DNA of 32,025 nucleotides from Magnetococcales bacterium (GTDB taxonomy: Bacteria > Pseudomonadota > Magnetococcia > Magnetococcales > JADFYX01), in NCBI GenBank assembly GCA_015232795.1, contig JADFYX010000001.1:1-32025 (forward strand), written 5' to 3'. Position numbers and translations under genes: made by a program. Of this stretch, positions 8,038 to 16,399 are shown piece after piece; within the stretch, counting starts at the first letter, position 1; each line of letters begins with the position of its first letter. The notes beneath the pieces are model-generated. The model did no database searches, had not been told where the DNA came from, and saw only the letters and a list, made by a program, of their open reading frames with translations.

Positions 8038-10500
8038 ATGAAACCCATACCCCAATCACCCCACCCTTGCTATCATTGTGGCTTGGCTGTCCCGCAACAA
8101 AGCCCAATTCGTGACAAAAAACAGGCAGATTCCCAACAAGAGGAAAAACTTTTTTGCTGTAGTGGCTGCTTTGGTGCCTACCGTATAATAGAAGGTATGG
8201 GGCTTGAGGATTATTATCGCTTAAGAGAAGGTGATAACAGCACTCTGCAACCAGAAGATTTTGACGATACCGGGCTATTGGCCTTTGATGATCCCGACTA
8301 TCAATCCGGTCTGGTTCGGAATGTGGGAGGAAACCGGGAGATAAATCTTATTTTATCTGGCATCCACTGCGCAGCTTGTGTCTGGCTTAACGAACAAGTT
8401 TTGCGAAAACTTTCGGGTGTTGAGAACGTACAAGTTAATTTTTCCACCCAAAGAGCCAAGATTTGCTGGAACCCAGCTACAACATCCCTATCAACAATTA
8501 TCAAAACTATACGTTCTATAGGCTATCAAGCAGAACCTTATGATCCCTCCAAAGGGGAACTTAATTTTCAAAAACAGAACCGGGAACTACTCTACCGTTT
8601 AGGAGTTGCCGCTTTTGGTGCAGCAAATGTAATGTTTCTCTCTGTAGCCCTTTATGCTGGATATTTTCAGGGTATAGAGGCTGAATTTAAAAATTATTTT
8701 CACTGGCTCTCCTTTGCCTTAGCCACTCCGGTAGTTTTTTATAGTGGTGGGGAGTTTTATAAAGGAGCATGGCGCAGCCTTCGCATGGGCCATTTAAATA
8801 TGGACCTACCCATCACCATAGGAGGGTTTGCCACTTATAGTTATAGCGTTACCATCACTTTGAGCCAACATGGAGAGGTGTATTTTGATTCAGTTACCCT
8901 ATTTATTTTTATACTACTTACAGGACGCTATCTAGAGGCTGCCGCCAGACGAAAAGCTGCTGGGGCTACAGAAAGATTGCTCAACCTAGAGCCAAAAACA
9001 GCAACTGTGCAACGTAATGAGCAACTTGTTACAGTTCCCGTGCGTGAGGTCCGTGTGGGAGATTTGGTACTTATAAAACCGGGAGAAAAAATTCCTGTTG
9101 ATGGCACTATAATAACAGGACAGACTTCTGTTGATGAGTCCATGTTGACAGGAGAGAGCCTTGGTGTTAGTAAAAAAGTTGGATGTGTTGTTGCGGGTGG
9201 CTCTATGAATGTTGATGGAGCCATAACCATAGAGGCAGAGAGAGTTGGTGAGAACACCACATTAGCCAAAATCATTCAAAGAATTGAAGAGGCCCAATCC
9301 CAACGACCTCCCATTCAAAATCTGGCCGATAAAATTGCAGGTTGGTTTATAGGGACCATTCTGTTGTTAGCCACTGCAACCCTTATCTACTGGTTATACA
9401 ACGACCCCAGCCAAGCTTTGCAAAATACTGTTGCCCTGCTGATAATTACCTGTCCTTGCGCCTTGGGGCTAGCAACCCCTGCAGCTATGGTTGTGGCTAC
9501 TGGAACAGCAGCGAAAGAAGGTATTTTGGTAAAAAATGGTGAAACACTTGAGAGGCTTGAGAAGGTAACGCAAGTGGTGCTGGACAAAACTGGCACAGTC
9601 ACCCAAGGCACACCCCATGTGGACCGCATTCTATCGGCAAAAGGTATAAGTCAGGAGTATCTCTTAACTCGTGCTGCAGGGGTTGAGCAGTTCTCCGAGC
9701 ATCCAGTTGGCAAAGCCATTGTAAAAGCGGTAGCAGAGCGCAACTGGTTGATGCCACAAGAATTTACATCAGCTAAAAATAGTCCTGGTCTGGGCATGGA
9801 GGCAACCCATGCTGGCAAAACAATCCGCGTGGGCCGTCTGGAGTTTGCCAGCATGGGTGTAACCAACCCACCCATTAGCTACCCTGACCATGAAGAGGTT
9901 CCTGTTACCTGGGCACTCTGTAGTGAGGAGAAAAACATTCTGGGTTGGATAGGCTTAAATGACCGTCCAAAGAGTGATGCAAAAATGGCTATTGCAACCC
10001 TAAAAAATATGGGGTTGCCAGTTACCCTTTTATCAGGTGACCAACGCGCAGTAGTAGAACAGATTGCCAAAGAGATGGATATTGAAAAATGTGAAAGTGA
10101 AGCGTTGCCAGCCGGAAAAGAAAATTATATTAAACAACTGCAAGCCCAAGGGGAGATTACTGCCATGGTTGGAGACGGTATTAACGATGCCCCAGCTCTG
10201 GCTTGCTCGGATGTTGCTTTGGCTGTTGAGAACGCAACTGACATAACAGTGGCAGCAGCCGATGTTATTCTCCTCAACCGTAACCTAAACAATGTAGCCC
10301 GAACATTTATTCTTGCCAGGCGCACAATGCAGATTATCCGCGAAAATTTTCTTATCTCAATTATCTACAACAGCGTAGCAATTCCCCTTGCCATGGGTGG
10401 TTACGTTTCACCCATAGTCGCAGCCATTGCAATGCCTATATCAAGCTTAGTAGTAGTTGGCAACGCCCTACGTCTACGCAATACCTTTAACAACTCATAA
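8038..10500 (+). CDS. ccoI: Copper-translocating P1B-type ATPase for cbb3 oxidase assembly (CcoI/FixI)
   Basis: An 820-residue P-type ATPase. The N-terminal cysteine-rich metal-binding region (C11, C14, then CCSGC at 40-44) is the domain typical of CcoI/FixI. A heavy-metal-associated domain follows with CAAC at 111-114. Then come the membrane helices, the actuator motif TGES, the ion-binding CPC (472-474 in ITCPCALGLATP), the phosphorylated Asp516 in DKTGT, SEHPVGKA and GDGINDAPAL. It exports Cu(I) to the periplasmic side for insertion into the haem-copper centre of CcoN rather than for copper resistance, as known for FixI/CcoI. Placement directly ahead of ccoS and near ccoNOP supports that assignment over a generic CopA. 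The ATG at 8038 has only a weak ribosome-binding site. Confidence 0.96.
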   Translation: MKPIPQSPHPCYHCGLAVPQQSPIRDKKQADSQQEEKLFCCSGCFGAYRIIEGMGLEDYYRLREGDNSTLQPEDFDDTGLLAFDDPDYQSGLVRNVGGNREINLILSGIHCAACVWLNEQVLRKLSGVENVQVNFSTQRAKICWNPATTSLSTIIKTIRSIGYQAEPYDPSKGELNFQKQNRELLYRLGVAAFGAANVMFLSVALYAGYFQGIEAEFKNYFHWLSFALATPVVFYSGGEFYKGAWRSLRMGHLNMDLPITIGGFATYSYSVTITLSQHGEVYFDSVTLFIFILLTGRYLEAAARRKAAGATERLLNLEPKTATVQRNEQLVTVPVREVRVGDLVLIKPGEKIPVDGTIITGQTSVDESMLTGESLGVSKKVGCVVAGGSMNVDGAITIEAERVGENTTLAKIIQRIEEAQSQRPPIQNLADKIAGWFIGTILLLATATLIYWLYNDPSQALQNTVALLIITCPCALGLATPAAMVVATGTAAKEGILVKNGETLERLEKVTQVVLDKTGTVTQGTPHVDRILSAKGISQEYLLTRAAGVEQFSEHPVGKAIVKAVAERNWLMPQEFTSAKNSPGLGMEATHAGKTIRVGRLEFASMGVTNPPISYPDHEEVPVTWALCSEEKNILGWIGLNDRPKSDAKMAIATLKNMGLPVTLLSGDQRAVVEQIAKEMDIEKCESEALPAGKENYIKQLQAQGEITAMVGDGINDAPALACSDVALAVENATDITVAAADVILLNRNLNNVARTFILARRTMQIIRENFLISIIYNSVAIPLAMGGYVSPIVAAIAMPISSLVVVGNALRLRNTFNNS

Positions 10501-10583
10501 TACACAAATGTTATCAATCTTAGTAGCTGCGTGGTATTCTTCTAGTAACTTGATCAGACGAATAAACAAAATAGGTATAATAA

Positions 10584-10796
10584 ATGGACGCAATCTACAT
10601 TTTACTTCCAGCCGCCCTCTTTCTTGGCCTTATTGGTTTAGGTCTAATGATCTGGGCTGTGCGAAGCGGTCAGTTTGAAGATATGGAGGGGCCGAGTTAC
10701 CGGATACTGTTTGATGATGATCAAGATATGATCCCCAAGCAAAATGGGGAGAAAGATAAAGAAAAAGATTATAATAAAAATAAATCAGAAAATTAG
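10584..10796 (+). CDS. ccoS: cbb3 oxidase maturation protein CcoS
   Basis: A 70-residue protein with a single N-terminal membrane helix (about residues 4-26, ILLPAALFLGLIGLGLMIWA). The characteristic SGQFEDMEGPSYRILFDDD follows, closely matching the CcoS/FixS signature of a short helix followed by GQFDDLEGPA and an acidic stretch. The C-terminus is strongly charged (Lys/Glu/Asn). CcoS is needed for cofactor insertion into the oxidase, as shown for Rhodobacter capsulatus homologues. It lies 83 bases after ccoI on the same strand and its stop is two bases from that of the convergent bacteriohemerythrin gene, leaving no room for a separate terminator. Confidence 0.93.
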   Translation: MDAIYILLPAALFLGLIGLGLMIWAVRSGQFEDMEGPSYRILFDDDQDMIPKQNGEKDKEKDYNKNKSEN

Positions 10797-10798
10797 GT

Positions 10799-11209
10799 TT
10801 ACAAATTAGAAATTCTTATGGATATAAATGGAGCCATATCTTTATCGGCACTAAAAGCGTGACCACCAAACCAGCCAAAGAAAAAGCTGTATAGATCATT
10901 TACTGATAAAATCTTTTTATCCATCTCGTGTTTCTTATTTATTAAATCGTTAATTAAAACAACATGCTCATCCCTGTGCTCAGTATAATCTGGAAAGTCA
11001 TAAGCCTTCATTAAAATCTCTTCACATCCAAAATGCCATTTTACATATCTTAAAAACATATCCATGGACTCAAGGAGTTCCTCTTTGGGACGATGTTTAT
11101 AAGATATCTTTAAAATATTATTTATTAATTCAGCCATACGTTTGTGTTGAACATCTATCTCTTCAAGTCCAACAAGATATTCGTCACTCCAATCGATGGT
11201 CTGAGACAT
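10799..11209 (-). CDS. Bacteriohemerythrin (oxygen-binding di-iron protein)
   Basis: A 136-residue single-domain hemerythrin, the usual length for the bacterial family. The iron-ligand pattern is complete: His in DVQHKRM, HxxxE in HFGCE, HxxxH in HRDEH and HxxxxD in HAFSAD. The family start W..EYLVGLEEIDVQH is also present. Such proteins bind oxygen reversibly at a non-haem di-iron site in the cytoplasm and may store, deliver or sense oxygen. Its place between ccoS and ccoNOP suggests support of cbb3 respiration; delivery of oxygen to a membrane oxidase is known for the Methylococcus protein and only inferred here. An intrinsic terminator separates it from ccoP, so it likely has its own promoter in 11210-11265. 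A good GAGGG precedes the ATG. Confidence 0.93.
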   Translation of the reverse strand: MSQTIDWSDEYLVGLEEIDVQHKRMAELINNILKISYKHRPKEELLESMDMFLRYVKWHFGCEEILMKAYDFPDYTEHRDEHVVLINDLINKKHEMDKKILSVNDLYSFFFGWFGGHAFSADKDMAPFISIRISNL

Positions 11210-11268
11210 TTTATATCCCTCTTTTAAATATGAAAAAAAATTTATAAAATACTCAAAAACATCTCAAA

Positions 11269-11308
11269 AAAAAGGCTGTCTCAAATTCCATTGTGAGACA
11301 GCCTTTTT
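11269..11308 (-). terminator. Intrinsic terminator of the ccoNOP operon
   Basis: The 15-base arm at 11269-11283 (AAAAAGGCTGTCTCA) and the arm at 11294-11308 (TGAGACAGCCTTTTT) are perfect reverse complements around a 10-base loop. Read on the minus strand, the GC core runs into eight T residues (11273-11266), 22 bases past the ccoP stop. The A/T-flanked stem would also work on the plus strand. It isolates ccoP from the bacteriohemerythrin gene. Confidence 0.88.
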
Positions 11309-11329
11309 CTATTCATATTTTTTTCTAAC

Positions 11330-12247
11330 TTATTTTCCGCCACCCAATGTATGTACATATATGGATAGCTGTTTTATCTCTAGTTCATCCAACTTACGGT
11401 TGGTGCCTTCGGTATCAGTAGCCCAAGCAGGCATTTTACCGTTGCGTCCATTGGCAATTGAAGTCCTAACAGTTTTTGCATCACCTCCATAAAGCCAAAT
11501 ACCATCTGTCAGGTTTGGCGCACCAATTGAGGCATCCAATTTCTCACCACCAGCACTACCAAGTAAAGCCCCTTTTCCTGAATCACCATGACAATAATTA
11601 CAGCCAGCGTCACCATGATAAAGTGCATCTCCACGACCGACTGCTGCAGAATCTGTAGAGCTACCTGATAGAGATAGGGTGTACTGTGCTAAATCATCAA
11701 CTTGAGCTGCAGTAAAGCTACCATTTGCAGAGTCAAGATGAGCAGGCATCTGCCCGGCGCGACCACCATGGATGGTTTCACTAATTTGCTCCACAGTTCC
11801 ACCGTAAAGCCAATCGTCATCTACCAATGTCGGAAAACCACCAGCTCTAGAACCTACACCTCCACTACCATGACATGGGGCGCAGTTATCACCAAAAATA
11901 GCCTTACCAGCAGAGACTGCGTATTGCAGCAACTGGGAATCCTTGGTTATCTCGGCAGTAGTTAAGGCTGCAAGCTTGTCATTAAAAGGTTTTCTGGCAG
12001 CCACACCGGCAGCCATCTCTTCATCTAGCTGCTTATACTGTGACCAACCCAAAACCCCCTTGGTAAACTCACCACCAGGAATAGGCCAAGCAGGATATAA
12101 AACCCAATATACTACCGCATATACAATTGTTGCATAGTAGGAGTACAACCACCATTTTGGTAGTGGGTTATTATATTCTTTAAGAGGATATCCCTCTTCA
12201 TCATCCCACTGGTGGCCAGTAGTCTCAACTTCTTTTTCATCCGCCAT
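11330..12247 (-). CDS. ccoP: cbb3-type cytochrome c oxidase subunit III, dihaem cytochrome c (CcoP/FixP)
   Basis: A 305-residue membrane-anchored dihaem cytochrome. The N-terminal FixP region (WDDEEGYPLKEYNNPLPKWW) precedes one membrane helix (about 33-55). Haem-binding motif one is C122-APC-H126, with probable axial Met167 in GQMPAHL. Motif two is C216-NYC-H220, with Met272 in GKMPAWA. Both cytochrome c domains face the periplasm and pass electrons to CcoO and CcoN. It follows ccoO by 47 bases with no gene in between, so the usual ccoQ is absent from this position. The ATG at 12247 has AAGGAG upstream. Confidence 0.97.
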   Translation of the reverse strand: MADEKEVETTGHQWDDEEGYPLKEYNNPLPKWWLYSYYATIVYAVVYWVLYPAWPIPGGEFTKGVLGWSQYKQLDEEMAAGVAARKPFNDKLAALTTAEITKDSQLLQYAVSAGKAIFGDNCAPCHGSGGVGSRAGGFPTLVDDDWLYGGTVEQISETIHGGRAGQMPAHLDSANGSFTAAQVDDLAQYTLSLSGSSTDSAAVGRGDALYHGDAGCNYCHGDSGKGALLGSAGGEKLDASIGAPNLTDGIWLYGGDAKTVRTSIANGRNGKMPAWATDTEGTNRKLDELEIKQLSIYVHTLGGGK

Positions 12248-12294
12248 TTTGTCTATCTCCTTATTCTATTCACTAACACCTTTTGCACCAGTAA

Positions 12295-13011
12295 TCAGCG
12301 GGCCTGGGCTTGGTAGGAAGAAAAATCGACCATGGTACCCAAAACTTGCAAATAAGCCACAATGGCATCTAACTCTGTAATACGTGCAGGTTCTCCATCA
12401 AAATTTTGCAATGTAACTTTTTCACCATAACGGGCTAAAAGTGCATCAGAATCACTATCTGGTATTGCTTGAGCCTTTAGATCTGCAACTGCGTTTTCAA
12501 TCTGCTCTTTACTATAAGGAACACCAACAAGCTGTAAAACTTCCATGCGCTTGGTGATGTTGCCATATTCCAAATCATTCTCTACCAACCATGGATATGC
12601 AGGCATGACAGACTCTGGAACCATATCACGAGGATTTTTCATGTGAGCTTGATGCCACAAGTTAGAATATTTTCCACCAACACGAGCCAGATCCGGCCCT
12701 GTGCGTTTAGATCCCCACTGAAATGGATGGTCATACATGCTCTCAGCAGCGAGAGAATAGTGACCGTAACGCTCTTGCTCGTCACGGAAAGGTCTGATCA
12801 TTTGCGAGTGGCAGTTATAACAACCTTCTCTAATATAAATGTCCTGTCCCCGTAGTTCCAGTGGGGTATATGGACGCATTCCTTCAACCTTTTCTATAGT
12901 GGACTCAATATAGAAAAGTGGAACAATTTCAACAATCCCTCCAATGAGGACCACGACAAAGGTCAAGATCGCCATTAAGGGAATACTTTTTTCAATGGTT
13001 TCGTGTTTCAC
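12295..13011 (-). CDS. ccoO: cbb3-type cytochrome c oxidase subunit II, monohaem cytochrome c (CcoO/FixO)
   Basis: A 238-residue protein with an N-terminal membrane helix (about 10-34) and a periplasmic cytochrome c domain. The haem motif is C64-YNC-H68 in the family signature REGCYNCHSQMIRPF. SKRTGPDLARVGGKYS and the methionine-containing stretch MVPESVMPAYPWL follow, as expected for CcoO. It takes electrons from CcoP and passes them to the CcoN haems. The start is a GTG at 13011 with AAGGAG nine bases upstream. Second gene of the ccoNOP operon, 37 bases after ccoN. Confidence 0.97.
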   Translation of the reverse strand: MKHETIEKSIPLMAILTFVVVLIGGIVEIVPLFYIESTIEKVEGMRPYTPLELRGQDIYIREGCYNCHSQMIRPFRDEQERYGHYSLAAESMYDHPFQWGSKRTGPDLARVGGKYSNLWHQAHMKNPRDMVPESVMPAYPWLVENDLEYGNITKRMEVLQLVGVPYSKEQIENAVADLKAQAIPDSDSDALLARYGEKVTLQNFDGEPARITELDAIVAYLQVLGTMVDFSSYQAQAR

Positions 13012-13048
13012 CGTTGTTTCTCCTTGCTCGGTTTTGCTAGTACCACAC

Positions 13049-14464
13049 TCATGCGGCTACCACGGGACGATCTTTAGCAGTTGAAATGGTCATGTATATA
13101 TTATAGACCATGACCAACGCCCCTAACAGAAAGACTATGCCGCCGATTGCGCGAATAAAATAGTAGGGATGCATCGCTGCGACAGTTTCAGCAAAAGAGT
13201 AAGTCAAATTGCCAAAATCGTCATATGCACGCCACATTAAACCTTGCATAACACCAGAAATCCACATAGCCACGATGTAGATAACCACACCAACGGTAGC
13301 GAGCCAAAAATGTAAATTGATCAATTTAACCGAATGGATTGTGGTACCCCATAACTTAGGAATCATGTGGTAAAGAGATGCAAAAGAGACCATGGCAACC
13401 CAGCCCAAAGCACCGGAGTGAACATGACCAACAGTCCAATCTGTGTAGTGAGACAGAGCGTTAACCTCTTTGATTGCCATCATTGGACCTTCAAAAGTAG
13501 ACATACCATAGAAGGATAGTGAAATGATGAAAAATCTTAAAATTGGGTCAGTACGCAGCTTATGCCAAGCACCTGAAAGGGTCATGATACCGTTGATCAT
13601 ACCACCCCATGAAGGTAGAAGAAGCATGATGGAGAATGTTGCACCCAAAGTGCCAGCCCAATCGGGAAGAGCTGTATAGTGAAGATGGTGAGGTCCAGCC
13701 CAGATGTATAAGAATACCAAAGACCAGAAATGTACTATGGAGAGACGATAGGAGTAAATTGGGCGTTCAGCCTGTTTAGGTACAAAATAGTACATCATAC
13801 CCAAAAATGCCGCTGTTAAGAAAAAGCCCACAGCATTATGACCATACCACCATTGAATCATAGCACTCTGTACCCCTGACCAAACGGGATAAGAAGCAGT
13901 GATACTAACAGGAACAGCCAGATTATTGATGATATGCAGAAGGGCAACCGTAATTATAAACGCCAAAAAGAACCAGTTAGCCACAAAGATGTGTTGATCT
14001 TTACGTTTGGCGAGGGTGCCGACAAAGTTGATAAAATAAGCCACCCAAACTACTACAATCAGTAGATCGATAGGCCATATCATCTCTGCGTATTCCATCC
14101 CTTGGGAAAGACCAAGAGGATAGGTAACTACCACTAAAACCACTATCAGGTTCCATCCCCAAAAAGTCAATTTGGAGAGAAAATCTGAAAACAGTCTAGC
14201 TCGACAGGTTCGTTGAACTACATAGTATGTAGTTGCAAATAGAACAGAGCCACCAAAGGCAAAAATAACCGCTGACGTATGTAACGGTCTTAACCGCCCA
14301 AACGATATGTAGGGTATTCCGCCATTTAGCTCAGGGAAAGCCAATTCCAAGGCGAGTATAATACCCACCAAAAAACCGACCACCGCATATGCTATAGACA
14401 TAACAGAAAACATCTTCACTATGCCATAGTCATATGTTGCTATTGAATCATTTTTTTGACCCAC
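13049..14464 (-). CDS. ccoN: cbb3-type cytochrome c oxidase catalytic subunit I (CcoN/FixN)
   Basis: A 471-residue, roughly twelve-helix haem-copper oxidase subunit. Conserved histidines are visible in LHTSAVIFAFGGSVL (low-spin haem), WYGHNAVGFFLTAAFLG and GPHHLHYTALPDW (CuB site), and GHVHSGALGW (haem ligands). The subunit carries out oxygen reduction to water with proton pumping at very low oxygen. The start is a GTG chosen because AGGAGGAG lies three bases upstream. First gene of ccoNOP; a near-consensus FNR-type site at 14598-14611 precedes it, consistent with induction under oxygen limitation. Confidence 0.98.
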   Translation of the reverse strand: MGQKNDSIATYDYGIVKMFSVMSIAYAVVGFLVGIILALELAFPELNGGIPYISFGRLRPLHTSAVIFAFGGSVLFATTYYVVQRTCRARLFSDFLSKLTFWGWNLIVVLVVVTYPLGLSQGMEYAEMIWPIDLLIVVVWVAYFINFVGTLAKRKDQHIFVANWFFLAFIITVALLHIINNLAVPVSITASYPVWSGVQSAMIQWWYGHNAVGFFLTAAFLGMMYYFVPKQAERPIYSYRLSIVHFWSLVFLYIWAGPHHLHYTALPDWAGTLGATFSIMLLLPSWGGMINGIMTLSGAWHKLRTDPILRFFIISLSFYGMSTFEGPMMAIKEVNALSHYTDWTVGHVHSGALGWVAMVSFASLYHMIPKLWGTTIHSVKLINLHFWLATVGVVIYIVAMWISGVMQGLMWRAYDDFGNLTYSFAETVAAMHPYYFIRAIGGIVFLLGALVMVYNIYMTISTAKDRPVVAA

Positions 14465-14467
14465 GAT

Positions 14468-14475
14468 CTCCTCCT
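14468..14475 (-). promoter_or_regulatory. Strong ribosome-binding site that fixes the GTG start of ccoN
   Basis: AGGAGGAG on the minus strand, three bases before the GTG at 14464 (five if the core AGGAGG is used). It is an extended match to the anti-Shine-Dalgarno sequence and justifies the non-ATG start. It also suggests high translation of the catalytic subunit. Confidence 0.8.
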
Positions 14476-14569
14476 GTACTTAAAAATTAACTGAATAATT
14501 ATTTTGTCCTGATACTGTATCTTTAGTGATAGAGATATTTTACTACCTTTTAGTTAGTATTAAATCACA

Positions 14570-14575
14570 TATAAA
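14570..14575 (-). promoter_or_regulatory. Possible -10 element of the FNR-dependent ccoN promoter
   Basis: TTTATA on the minus strand, 22 bases downstream of the FNR box. This is the spacing expected when the activator is centred near -41.5 (class II). Transcription would start near 14563, leaving a leader of about 100 bases before ccoN. The hexamer itself is a mediocre match and is supported mainly by position. Confidence 0.4.
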
Positions 14576-14597
14576 TCACTACAAATTATGGCTTAAA

Positions 14598-14611
14598 TTG
14601 ACTTTAATCAA
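14598..14611 (-). promoter_or_regulatory. FNR/ANR/FixK-type binding site upstream of ccoN
   Basis: TTGACTTTAATCAA (plus strand) matches the consensus TTGAT-N4-ATCAA at 9 of 10 defined positions. It lies 134 bases before the ccoN start and about 380 before ccoG. cbb3 operons are classic FNR/FixK targets. The position relative to the possible -10 fits activation of ccoN. Confidence 0.72.
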
Positions 14612-14886
14612 ATTTACACAGACAAGCTATCATCTATTTTATTTATTGGAAAGAGCTTATTTAGCTTAAGGGCAATATTTTAGCAACTTTTTTGTTGATA
14701 CGGAAACTAAATGTATGGTTTTTATTATTTGATTGTACTTTTTATGCTTTTGAAAACACGTAAAAATACCTTTAAAAAATTAACAAAAAAAAGTGCTAGT
14801 ACTTAATTGAGCAAGACGGATCAAAAGCGAGTTGGCTATTGTTAAGGAAAGAGAGGGTGCAATTTAGTTTAAAAAGAAACTTAACT

Positions 14887-14900
14887 GACAATTAATTGTC
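14887..14900. promoter_or_regulatory. Perfect 14-base palindrome upstream of ccoG, candidate operator
   Basis: GACAATTAATTGTC is its own reverse complement. It ends nine bases before a plausible -35 element of ccoG, a common place for a regulator site. It does not match the FNR consensus. No regulator is assigned. Confidence 0.4.
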
Positions 14901-14909
14901 CTATGGCTA

Positions 14910-14939
14910 TTGAACAAGGATATCGTTCTGCTTTACTAT
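14910..14939 (+). promoter_or_regulatory. Possible sigma-70 promoter of ccoGHQ
   Basis: TTGAAC (14910-14915) and TACTAT (14934-14939) are separated by 18 bases, each matching four of six consensus positions. A start near 14946 would give a leader of about 44 bases to the ccoG ATG, which has AAGGA eight bases upstream. The match is modest. Confidence 0.35.
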
Positions 14940-14989
14940 ATCAAACGACATAGTCTTTATGTACACCCCACGCATCAAGGAAAATTTTA

Positions 14990-16399
14990 ATGCCTGAACA
15001 ACCCAGCTCTTTATATTCTGACTGGAAAAAGATTTATCCTCGTTATCAAACAGGTTTTTTTCGCAGATTACGTTGGTCACTCGTCGCATTTTTTTTAGGA
15101 CTCTATTATCTGCTTCCTGTCGTTCGTTGGCAACGAGCAGAAGGTCTGCCCGACCAAGCAGTACTGTTTGATCTACCAGCACGTAAATTCTACATGTTTG
15201 ATATTGTCATCTGGCCTCAGGATATATTTCTCTTGGCAATAGTGCTAATTGCTGCTGCTCTTGCACTATTTTTCATGACTGCCCTTGCTGGGCGAATTTT
15301 TTGTGGCTACATGTGCTTTCAAACTGTATGGACTGATCTATTTCTCTATGTGGAAAAATTTTTTGAAGGCAATAGAAAACAGCGGATAAAGCTAGATAGT
15401 GAAGGTTGGAGCTTACGTAAATTTTTTATAAAGGTTGCAAAACACATAGTTTGGATAATTATAGGAATAGCAACAGGAGTGGCGTTTGTCTTCTATTTTG
15501 TAGATGCCCCAACCATGTTTTGGCAATTTATGGATGGGACAGCCCCCGGACCTGCATGGTTTACCCTCTTTTTTATCACAATAACTACCTACATAATGGC
15601 AGGAATAGCAAGGGAGCAGGTATGTATATACATGTGCCCTTATGCCAGATTTCAAGGGGCTATGTTTGATGAAGACTCTCTTATTATTGCCTATCATCCA
15701 GAGCTAGGTGAACCACGGGAGTCCAACCGCCGAATTAGAGAAAATAGCAAAACAAAAACAGGACTCTGCATAGATTGTAACGCTTGTGTAACGGTATGTC
15801 CCACTGGTATAGATATTCGCAACGGTCAACAGTATGAGTGCATAACCTGTGGGGCGTGTATTGATGCTTGCGATACAGTAAAAGACCGTATGAACATGAA
15901 AAAAAAGTTGATTCGCTACACATCAATGCGCGAAATCCAAGGGGAAAAAACTCAGTGGTTTCGCCCAAGAATCCTCATTTATGGTGCACTATTAACCATT
16001 TTTATTGGTGGCATATCAATATACTTAGCTATCAAGTCCCCACTCTCTTTAAATGTAATAAAACACCGTCAGCCTATCTATATTATGCAGTCAGATGGTA
16101 GTATTCAGAATAACTTTACCATTCGCATTCTTAATATGTATCCCAAAGCCAGAACTTTCTCCTTAGAAGTTGCAGGCCTTCCAAATGTATCTCTGTCTGT
16201 GGTAGCTGTAGATGATTTTGATAGTCAGAAAAGACCTCTTATTACTGTTCCATCTGGGGCGGTTATGACATTTACCCTCTTTTTAAAACAACAAAAAAAT
16301 AGTATAGAGTCAGGCTCAAAACCTATAACATTCCTACTACGTGCTACTGATAACTCCGACGACACCTTCTCTTACGACAGTAAGTTTATGAGGCCCTAG
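14990..16399 (+). CDS. ccoG: cbb3 oxidase accessory iron-sulfur protein CcoG (FixG/RdxA)
   Basis: A 469-residue membrane protein. An N-terminal cytoplasmic stretch with FFRRLRW is followed by several helices, and the conserved GRIFCGYMCFQTVWTD and YMCPYARFQGAMFD motifs of the NapH/FixG type. Two ferredoxin-like 4Fe-4S motifs follow: CIDCNACVTVCPTG (from about residue 259) and CITCGACIDACD. A last helix (about 327-346) leads to the periplasmic FixG C-terminal immunoglobulin-like domain. CcoG is proposed to reduce Cu(II) to Cu(I) for oxidase assembly. First gene of ccoG-ccoH-ccoQ; its stop TAG directly abuts the ATG of ccoH. Confidence 0.96.
   Translation: MPEQPSSLYSDWKKIYPRYQTGFFRRLRWSLVAFFLGLYYLLPVVRWQRAEGLPDQAVLFDLPARKFYMFDIVIWPQDIFLLAIVLIAAALALFFMTALAGRIFCGYMCFQTVWTDLFLYVEKFFEGNRKQRIKLDSEGWSLRKFFIKVAKHIVWIIIGIATGVAFVFYFVDAPTMFWQFMDGTAPGPAWFTLFFITITTYIMAGIAREQVCIYMCPYARFQGAMFDEDSLIIAYHPELGEPRESNRRIRENSKTKTGLCIDCNACVTVCPTGIDIRNGQQYECITCGACIDACDTVKDRMNMKKKLIRYTSMREIQGEKTQWFRPRILIYGALLTIFIGGISIYLAIKSPLSLNVIKHRQPIYIMQSDGSIQNNFTIRILNMYPKARTFSLEVAGLPNVSLSVVAVDDFDSQKRPLITVPSGAVMTFTLFLKQQKNSIESGSKPITFLLRATDNSDDTFSYDSKFMRP

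Larger units (their letters stand above)
14465..14989. other. Divergent regulatory region between ccoN and ccoG (525 bases, no gene)
   Basis: No coding frame with protein-like composition was seen; the stretch is AT-rich with many A and T runs. It holds, from left to right, the ccoN ribosome-binding site, a probable FNR-dependent ccoN promoter (near 14570-14611), about 270 bases in which I see no clear motif, a 14-base perfect palindrome (14887-14900) and a possible sigma-70 promoter for ccoG (14910-14939). Confidence 0.8.

Noticed and set aside
12248..12294. A ccoQ gene between ccoO and ccoP
   Set aside because: Only 47 bases are available and they hold the ccoP ribosome-binding site; no small frame fits.
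14807..14824. TTGA and TCAA half-sites resembling a second FNR box near ccoG
   Set aside because: The half-sites are separated by ten bases instead of six, so the dyad does not fit FNR/ANR binding.
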